DNA from: Pseudomonadota bacterium
GTDB taxonomy: Bacteria > Pseudomonadota > Alphaproteobacteria > Azospirillales > Azospirillaceae
Reading direction: 5' to 3'
Length of the DNA: 17,114 nucleotides
Assembly (NCBI GenBank): GCA_023412175.1
Contig: JAEYOB010000675.1
Span: forward strand, 1 to 17,114
Of this stretch, positions 1 through 4,767 are shown in pieces. The notes beneath the pieces were generated by a model. It ran no database searches. It had not been told where the DNA came from and saw only the letters and a program-made list of their open reading frames with translations. The translations under genes and the position numbers were made by a program. Each line of letters opens with the position of its first letter. Positions within the stretch are counted from its first letter, which is position 1.

Positions 1-420
1 CATCTGGGCCGGGGCCAGCATGCCGAGCAGCAGGGGCAGGATCATCAGCCCGGCGCCGTGCGCCGACGCCATCAGGAAGGACCACAGGGCCAGCCCGGCG
101 AAGCCGGCGCGCATGCCGACCCGCATCCTGTGGCGGTAGCCGCGCACGAGCCGGTAGACGCCGAAACCGACCAGGGCGATGACCGTCGCCGGTTCAAGGA
201 TGTCCGGCGCGACGACGAAGCGGGCGACCCCGAAGCCAGCCACCACCAGCAGGACCGACAGCGCGTGTCCCAGCGCTATGGGCGGCAGCGCCGCGACCAC
301 CGCCCCGCGGCGCCCTTCCTGGAGGCCGAGGGCCACGGCGAAGAGCCACCCCATGGCCGGGTTGAGCCCGTGGAAGGCACCGAGCCCGATCAGCGCCAGC
401 CACTGCCAGGGGTCGCTCAT
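1..420 (-). CDS. NicO/TauE-SafE-like multi-pass membrane protein, partial (3' end beyond window)
   Basis: Reading the minus strand from the ATG at 420 gives 140 codons without a stop, running off the left edge. The N-terminus is MSDPWQWLALIGLGAFHGLN followed by PAMGWLF. The rest is a series of hydrophobic helices: roughly residues 7-35, 45-65, 75-90 and 108-135, separated by short Arg-rich loops. The HGLNP element in the first helix resembles the His-containing first-helix motif of nickel/cobalt exporters (NicO/RcnA), UreH-like and TauE/SafE-like permeases. Family membership is inferred from this and from topology. The start is 9 bp after the stop of the SBP56-family gene, so the two are almost certainly cotranscribed. 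This suggests transport of a metal, or of a sulfur or other anion, linked to that enzyme. The substrate cannot be read from the sequence, and the C-terminal half is not visible. Confidence 0.75.
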   Translation of the reverse strand, partial: MSDPWQWLALIGLGAFHGLNPAMGWLFAVALGLQEGRRGAVVAALPPIALGHALSVLLVVAGFGVARFVVAPDILEPATVIALVGFGVYRLVRGYRHRMRVGMRAGFAGLALWSFLMASAHGAGLMILPLLLGMLAPAQM

Positions 421-429
421 GGCCGTTTC

Positions 430-1824
430 TTATGGATAGCAGTAGGAATCCGAGGAGGCGTCGCCGCCCTCAAGCCGGATCTGGTGGCCGCGGAACCCGT
501 TGTCGAAACGCAGGAAGAACCGCTCGTCGATGTCGAGGCCACCCTCCGGGGTCGCGTCGAGCTTGACCATCCAGCTCTTGATGCCCTCGGGATAGAACTG
601 TTCGTCCCAGGTCCGGTACAGCGAGTTGGTGAAGTAGACCCGCTTGCCGTCGCGGCTGACCTCGACCATCTGCGGGCCGCCGTTGAGGTCGCCGTCGCCG
701 CCCGGGTGCCGGCTGCGTCCGACGATCCCGCCCAGGCGGACCGAGCCGGTCAGCTTGGGCTGGAACGGGTCCGACACATCGTACCGCCGCATCTCGCCGG
801 TGCCCCAGCATGATACGTACAGCCAGCGGTCGTCGAGCGACAGGTCGATGTCGGTGACCAGCGGCGGGACCGCCTTGAATCCCTTGAGCATGGGCGGCAA
901 CTGGTCCGGCTCCGCCGGCTCGGCCGGGATATCGATGATCTTCCGCATCGCCCATTGCCCGTTCTCACGATGCCAAAGCCAGATCGACGAGGACAGATCC
1001 GTCAGGTTGACCACGGCGTTCATGAAGCCATGCGTCCTGGTCGGATCGTGCGCCGGCCGCAGTTCCAGCGCCAATTGATACTCCGGGCCGAGATCGATGG
1101 TCTGCTGATGCCGGCGTTTGCGCAGGTCCCAGAAATGGACGCGATGCCCGTACTTCGCGCCGAGCAGCAGGTCCGGATCGAGCCCGTCCTCGATCATGTC
1201 GGGCGTGCCCCATTCGCTCGTGATCATCGTGTCCTGGCCGAGGTGCCACCAGACGTCGTAGGCCAGGAACTGCGGCCCGCGATCGATCTCCCACTGGCCG
1301 AGCACGTCGAACGTCTCGTGGTCCATGAGGAACACGCCGCCCGGCCCGCCGCCGCTGCCGTTCCCGAGGGCGCTGACATAGATGCCCTCCGGCCCGCAGT
1401 GCAGCGTGTGGGGCCGGGAATAGTTGGCCCGTGTCGCGACCTCCTCCGGCTCGATGACCTTGACGATCTTCGGGCTGGCGGGATCCGGCTTCGTATCGAG
1501 GATGTGGATCCGCGACGACCGGAGCCCCGGCACGATGAGATAGCGCCGCTCGACATGCGGATGCGGGGCGTAGGGGCATAAGGCGGAACTGCACGCGTTC
1601 CAGCCGAAATGGTGCAACTCGTCGCCGGTCTTGGGCATGTCGACGCGGGAGAGGATCCGGCCGTAATTCGACGAGGAAGGATCGACGTCAACGACGCCCA
1701 ACGCGTCCGGGCGTGCATCCGTGTCCACGTTCAGCATCGCCACATAGGCCAGCCGCTCGGGCGGGGCCTGCATGGCCATGCGGGGAGAGGGGTAGAAGCT
1801 GGTATCGGGGGTCCAGGTCGCCAT
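430..1824 (-). CDS. Selenium-binding protein 56 family / methanethiol oxidase-like
   Basis: This 464-residue protein has the usual length of the SBP56 family, a beta-propeller whose bacterial member MtoX is a copper-dependent methanethiol oxidase (CH3SH + O2 + H2O to formaldehyde, H2S and H2O2). Visible family signatures are DELHHFGWNACSS (residues 68-80, His71-His72 and Cys78), the SRPHTLHCGPEG stretch around His139, GGPQMVEVSRDGKRVYFTNS near the C-terminus, and a terminal GHQIRLEGGD. The second Cys of the CSSC element known from animal SELENBP1 is replaced by Ala here. The N-terminus (MATWTPDTSFYPSPRMAMQA) shows no signal peptide, so a cytoplasmic location is likely, although characterised MtoX is thought to be exported. 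A GGGAG Shine-Dalgarno lies about 9 bases before the ATG. The NicO/TauE-like gene follows in the same operon. Formaldehyde-producing activity would fit the neighbouring C1 genes, but enzyme activity is inferred. Confidence 0.88.
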   Translation of the reverse strand: MATWTPDTSFYPSPRMAMQAPPERLAYVAMLNVDTDARPDALGVVDVDPSSSNYGRILSRVDMPKTGDELHHFGWNACSSALCPYAPHPHVERRYLIVPGLRSSRIHILDTKPDPASPKIVKVIEPEEVATRANYSRPHTLHCGPEGIYVSALGNGSGGGPGGVFLMDHETFDVLGQWEIDRGPQFLAYDVWWHLGQDTMITSEWGTPDMIEDGLDPDLLLGAKYGHRVHFWDLRKRRHQQTIDLGPEYQLALELRPAHDPTRTHGFMNAVVNLTDLSSSIWLWHRENGQWAMRKIIDIPAEPAEPDQLPPMLKGFKAVPPLVTDIDLSLDDRWLYVSCWGTGEMRRYDVSDPFQPKLTGSVRLGGIVGRSRHPGGDGDLNGGPQMVEVSRDGKRVYFTNSLYRTWDEQFYPEGIKSWMVKLDATPEGGLDIDERFFLRFDNGFRGHQIRLEGGDASSDSYCYP

Positions 1825-2005
1825 CGAAGGTACTCCCTGATGGGCCGCGGCAATCTGCGGATCCTATCACGGGAGAGTTTTCCAACTTAGAAATCAAGGG
1901 ACGATGTGCTGGCGTCGTAAGAGGTTTGTGTTACCCCAAATTGATAAGGAAGGGAAAAACATGCATCCGTAATTCGGCACGAATACAATGGATGATCGGT
2001 ATAAA

Positions 2006-2022
2006 TCCTGTGGAAAGCAGGA
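2006..2022 (-). terminator. Weak candidate terminator after pqqE
   Basis: Just after the pqqE stop, the minus strand reads TCCTG-CTTTCCA-CAGGA, a 5 bp stem with a 7-base loop, followed by TTTAT. The stem is short and the T-run is interrupted. It is a possible end of the pqq transcript rather than a strong intrinsic terminator. The remaining roughly 180 bp up to the SBP56-family start is AT-richer than the genes and presumably holds that gene's promoter, but I see no convincing -35/-10 pair. Confidence 0.25.
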
Positions 2023-2025
2023 AGA

Positions 2026-3171
2026 TTACTGTTTTTTCATTGTCCAGGTTTGGGAGACGTGCTCGGCCGGTCGCGCGGCTGTTGCCGGTGCGCGTTGGCG
2101 ATAGGTGAAGGGCCGGTCGTCAGCCGCCGAATCCTGTGCGGTGATGGCGGCGACGGCGGGATGGTCGGCGGCAAGCTCACACACGGGGTCGGGCAACGCA
2201 GCGTTCCCGGAGATGGCGAGCGCCTGACAGCGGCAGCCGCCCCAGTCCACCTCGCGCCGGTCGCACTCCCGGCACGGCGACGGCATCCACTCCGTCCCGC
2301 GGAAACGCTCGAACGCCGGAGAATCCCGCCAGATGGCACCGAGCGGGCGATCGTGCACCGTCTCAAAGGTCAGTTCGGGGATGGTCTCGGCGGCGTGGCA
2401 GGGCAGGACCTTGCCGGACGGCGTGATGTTCATGAAGCGGCGGCCCCAGCCGCCCATGCACGCCTTCGGCCGGCGGGCGTAGTAGTCGGGTACGACGTAA
2501 TCGACGACGAGCCGCCCCTTGAGGCCGGGAAGGCGGGCGCGGATCGTACCGTCCATCCGGACGAGCTGGTCGTGCGTCGGCATCAGCGCCGCACGGTTCA
2601 GCAGCGCCCAGCCGTAGTACTGGACGTTGGCGATCTCGATCCGCCCGGCGTGCAGGTCGAGGGCGAGATCGAAGAACTCGTCGACGTGATCGATGTTGTG
2701 CCGATGCACCACGGCGTTGACGGTGAGCGCCAGCCCCGCTTCGACCACGTCCTGGGCGGCGCGGCGCTTGCGCTCGAAGGCGCGGGGGAAGCCGGCGACG
2801 CGGTCGTTGGTGTCGGGGCGGGTGTCCTGGAAGCTGATCTGCACGTGTTGCAGCCCCGCCGCTTTCAGCCGGTTCAGGCGGGCGGCGTCGAGCGTGACGG
2901 CGGAGGTGATGAGATTGCTGTACAGCCCGATTTCGGCGGCGTGCGCGACCAACTCCTCGAGATCGGGACGCGCGCAGGGCTCGCCACCGGAAAAGTGGAT
3001 CTGGAGAGCCCCGGCCTCAGCCGCTTCGTCCAAAACCCGCTTCCAGGTGGCCGTATCCAGTTCCAGGTCTCGCGCCTCCAGTTCCAGCGGGTTGGAGCAG
3101 TAGGGGCAGGCCAGCGGGCAGCGGTGGGTCAGTTCCGCCAGAACGGCGTAAGGCGGCTCGGAAGCGGTCAT
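2026..3171 (-). CDS. pqqE: PQQ biosynthesis radical SAM protein PqqE
   Basis: PqqE is the radical SAM enzyme that forms the carbon-carbon bond between the conserved Glu and Tyr side chains of PqqA bound to PqqD, the first step of pyrroloquinoline quinone synthesis. The 381-residue protein has the CxxxCxxC motif at Cys18, Cys22 and Cys25 (THRCPLACPYCS) and the SAM-binding GGEP element (HFSGGEPCARPDL). Its C-terminal SPASM domain carries further Cys clusters (KACMGGWG, VLPCHAAE, SPCRECDRREVDWGGCRC, DPVCELA) that ligate auxiliary iron-sulfur clusters. The ATG overlaps the pqqD stop by four bases (ATGA), giving translational coupling. A tail of about 50 residues after the last Cys is low-complexity (Ala, Pro, Arg) and probably disordered. 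It is the last gene of the operon. Confidence 0.97.
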   Translation of the reverse strand: MTASEPPYAVLAELTHRCPLACPYCSNPLELEARDLELDTATWKRVLDEAAEAGALQIHFSGGEPCARPDLEELVAHAAEIGLYSNLITSAVTLDAARLNRLKAAGLQHVQISFQDTRPDTNDRVAGFPRAFERKRRAAQDVVEAGLALTVNAVVHRHNIDHVDEFFDLALDLHAGRIEIANVQYYGWALLNRAALMPTHDQLVRMDGTIRARLPGLKGRLVVDYVVPDYYARRPKACMGGWGRRFMNITPSGKVLPCHAAETIPELTFETVHDRPLGAIWRDSPAFERFRGTEWMPSPCRECDRREVDWGGCRCQALAISGNAALPDPVCELAADHPAVAAITAQDSAADDRPFTYRQRAPATAARPAEHVSQTWTMKKQ

Positions 3172-3452
3172 GACGTGATGAACCCCCGTTCGCGCATCGT
3201 GTGCAGCAGTTCCAGCACGTCGCCGGCGATCTCGGTGCGCGGCGCGGCGAACTGCGCCGCCAGACGGTCAATGCCGGCGGCAACGGTGGCATCCTCCCCG
3301 GTGCATGTGCGCACGACGTCGAGCGCCACCTCGTCCAGCACCAGCACGCGCTCCGGCGCCAGCAGCGTCCACTGGCCGCGTGTCCGGTCGAGCCTCAGCA
3401 CGACGCCGGGCGCCAGACGGACACGATCCTGCTCGGTGATGGCGGCCGTCAT
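3168..3452 (-). CDS. pqqD: PQQ biosynthesis peptide chaperone PqqD
   Basis: PqqD is a RiPP recognition element that binds the PqqA precursor peptide and presents it to PqqE. The 94-residue product matches the usual length of about 90. It has the typical winged-helix pattern: an early RVRLAPGVVLRLD strand pair, a central LLAPERVLVLDEVALDVV segment, and a helical C-terminus ending near LLHTMRERGFI. The reading frame is open further upstream, but the ATG at 3452 overlaps the pqqC stop as ATGA and gives a normal-length protein, so that start is chosen. The gene is separate from pqqC, unlike the fused pqqC/D of Methylobacterium. Its 3' end overlaps pqqE by four bases, so C, D and E are coupled. 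Confidence 0.95.
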   Translation of the reverse strand: MTAAITEQDRVRLAPGVVLRLDRTRGQWTLLAPERVLVLDEVALDVVRTCTGEDATVAAGIDRLAAQFAAPRTEIAGDVLELLHTMRERGFITS

Positions 3453-4213
3453 CGCGCGTACTCCGCCGGCTGCACCCCTTCCGGCACAAAGGCGCCGGGC
3501 GGGATGTGGCCGGGAGCGACGTAGGCGTGGTGAAGCGCGTCGAGCTGCGCCCACAACACCTCGGTCTTGAAACGCAAGGCATCCAGGGCCTGCTGCTGCT
3601 GTTCCGGCGTGCGGGCGTTTTCCAGCACGTAGGCAAGGCCGAACGCCACGTCCCTGGGCGCCTGATCCAGCCGCTTGCGGAAATAGGAGAGCGTGGCGTC
3701 GTTTGCGAAGGCGTAGTACGCCTCGAACCCTTGGATGCGCTGCTCATGAATGGCTGGGGCGAACAGCTCCGTCAGGGAGGAGGCAATGGCCTCCAATGTC
3801 GAGTGCGTGCCCACGAAGTTCACGTAGGCATCCACGGCGAACCGGGTGGCCGGCAGAACGCCGCGGAGCGATGTGACATAATCGCGGTCGAGACCAAGGC
3901 CGTCGGTCAGGCGCAGCCAGCGCTCGATGCCGCCGATCCGGGCCTCGTCGGATTCGCCGTCCGTTCCCAGGCCGTCATGGTCGAGCACGCGATGCATCCA
4001 TTCCCGGCGCAGGGCCGGGTCGGTGATGCGCGCCATCAGGGTCAGATCCTTGCGGGGAATCGAGACCTGATAATAGAAGCGGTTCAATGCCCAGGCCTGA
4101 ACCTGCCCCTTGTTCAGCTTCCCCCCATGCAGCAGCGCATGGAATGGGTGCAGGTCGTGGTACTGGCGCGTCCCGATCGCACGGAGCGCGCGCTCCAACT
4201 CCTCGCGGGACAT
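3449..4213 (-). CDS. pqqC: Pyrroloquinoline-quinone synthase PqqC
   Basis: PqqC is a cofactor-less oxidase catalysing the final ring closure and eight-electron oxidation that yields PQQ. The 254-residue, mostly helical protein has the expected length. Family features include YHDLHPFHALLHGGKLNKGQ near the N-terminus, WALNRFYYQVSIPRKD, the LDHDG element, FVGTHSTLEAIASSLTELFAP with its conserved His, and FRKRLDQAPRDVAFGL near the C-terminus. These His, Tyr and Arg residues line the PQQ pocket in characterised homologues. A GGAG Shine-Dalgarno lies 8 bases before the ATG. The gene follows pqqA after a 149 bp gap where pqqB would normally sit, and its last bases overlap the pqqD start. No fusion or truncation is seen. 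Confidence 0.97.
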   Translation of the reverse strand: MSREELERALRAIGTRQYHDLHPFHALLHGGKLNKGQVQAWALNRFYYQVSIPRKDLTLMARITDPALRREWMHRVLDHDGLGTDGESDEARIGGIERWLRLTDGLGLDRDYVTSLRGVLPATRFAVDAYVNFVGTHSTLEAIASSLTELFAPAIHEQRIQGFEAYYAFANDATLSYFRKRLDQAPRDVAFGLAYVLENARTPEQQQQALDALRFKTEVLWAQLDALHHAYVAPGHIPPGAFVPEGVQPAEYAR

Positions 4214-4231
4214 TGGATCAGCTCCATACCG

Positions 4232-4336
4232 TCACAGGAAATCTCGCAACCAGCCGGCCGCGCGGCGCGGCGGCAGCTTGTGCAGGTTCAATCCACTGCG
4301 GAAACCGCCGCCGGCCGTGGAGCCGGGCGCGATCAT
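4232..4336 (-). CDS. Possible small ORF between pqqA and pqqC
   Basis: A 34-codon ORF begins at the ATG at 4336 (a GTG two codons earlier is also in frame) and ends at the TGA at 4234-4232, 18 bp before pqqC. The peptide begins MIAPGSTAGGGFRSGLNLHK and ends RAAGWLRDFL, so it is basic and Gly/Arg-rich. I do not recognise it. It lacks the Glu-xxx-Tyr core of PqqA and shows no resemblance to PqqB. No clear Shine-Dalgarno precedes it. It may be leader RNA with a chance ORF, because GC-rich DNA yields such ORFs readily. It is listed because it fills the place of pqqB. Confidence 0.2.
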   Translation of the reverse strand: MIAPGSTAGGGFRSGLNLHKLPPRRAAGWLRDFL

Positions 4337-4357
4337 CGTCACCGCGACGGCCGCCGT

Positions 4358-4371
4358 GCCCTCTAGAGGGC
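4358..4371. repeat. Perfect 14-base palindrome spanning the pqqA stop codon
   Basis: GCCCTCTAGAGGGC is its own reverse complement and contains the last codons and TAG stop of pqqA. As RNA it could form a 5 bp GC-rich stem with a CTAG loop, immediately before the non-coding gap to pqqC. In M. extorquens the short pqqA-equivalent message is far more abundant than the longer transcript, and a 3' hairpin could act as a processing or stability element for the same purpose. That role is inferred here. Confidence 0.35.
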
Positions 4372-4443
4372 CGCACAGGCGTATGCGTTGATTTCGTTAC
4401 CGACCGCGATCTCGAGGATCTTCGGCTTGCGCCAGGTTTTCAT
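4363..4443 (-). CDS. pqqA: PQQ precursor peptide PqqA
   Basis: PqqA is the ribosomally made peptide whose Glu and Tyr side chains are joined and cut out to become PQQ. This 26-residue ORF starts MKTWRKPKILEIAVG and continues NEINAYACAAL, with the diagnostic Glu17-x3-Tyr21 pair (E-INA-Y) near the C-terminus and the usual basic, Trp-containing N-terminus. A strong AGGAGGA ribosome-binding site lies 7 bases before the ATG. It is the first gene of the pqqACDE operon, with pqqB missing. The long gap and the stop-codon palindrome downstream suggest higher expression of pqqA than of the enzymes. Annotation pipelines often overlook it because of its size. Confidence 0.95.
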   Translation of the reverse strand: MKTWRKPKILEIAVGNEINAYACAAL

Positions 4444-4450
4444 GGCTGCT

Positions 4451-4457
4451 TCCTCCT
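4451..4457 (-). promoter_or_regulatory. Strong Shine-Dalgarno of pqqA
   Basis: The minus strand reads AGGAGGA, then seven bases, then the pqqA ATG. This is the best ribosome-binding site in the window and fits a peptide substrate needed in excess over its enzymes. Confidence 0.8.
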
Positions 4458-4551
4458 GATTGTACGGGGCCGGGCGCGAGCCCAGTCCGATAGGAAATCG
4501 TACCGGCGTTGGCTCGGTGCGGCCATCATACTTACGAGTAACGATGTGGAA

Positions 4552-4579
4552 ATTATGGGTAGCCCTTTGTGCGGTGCAA
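4552..4579 (-). promoter_or_regulatory. Candidate sigma70-type promoter of pqqA
   Basis: On the minus strand, TTGCAC (4579-4574) and CATAAT (4557-4552) are separated by 16 bases. The -10 matches the consensus at five of six positions and the -35 at three. Transcription would start about 100 bases upstream of the pqqA ATG, leaving a leader of that length. Other AT-rich hexamers nearby could serve equally well. Confidence 0.3.
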
Positions 4580-4767
4580 AACCACGGGTATCAAAGGTAT
4601 AAAATTTAGATTTATAATGGTTATAGAAATATCTGTTTGGCGGGTCATAATTATTTTAATCTATATTAGTTTACTGATTTTGCCGTGATTTTGATTTGCC
4701 TCTTGGGGTCTGTTTCGAAAATTTAGGTATGCTTTTGGGGTGCGCGGTTGGATGACTCCGAAGGCTT

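Larger units (their letters stand above)
4444..4767. other. AT-rich intergenic region between fdh operon end and pqqA
   Basis: This 324 bp gap separates the formate dehydrogenase alpha stop (4768) from the pqqA start (4443), both on the minus strand. The part from about 4540 to 4740 is strikingly AT-rich compared with the surrounding coding DNA, with runs such as ATAAAATTTAGATTTATAATGG and TTATTTTAATCTATATTAG. It contains no plausible gene and no clear intrinsic terminator for the fdh operon. It most likely holds the pqqA promoter, 5' leader and upstream activator sites. Confidence 0.6.

Noticed and set aside
1901..4548. Shared octamer ACGATGTG (1901-1908 and 4541-4548) upstream of both the SBP56 gene and pqqA as a common operator
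   Set aside because: Two gaps of 200 to 320 bp would share an 8-mer by chance fairly often, and the surrounding bases do not match.
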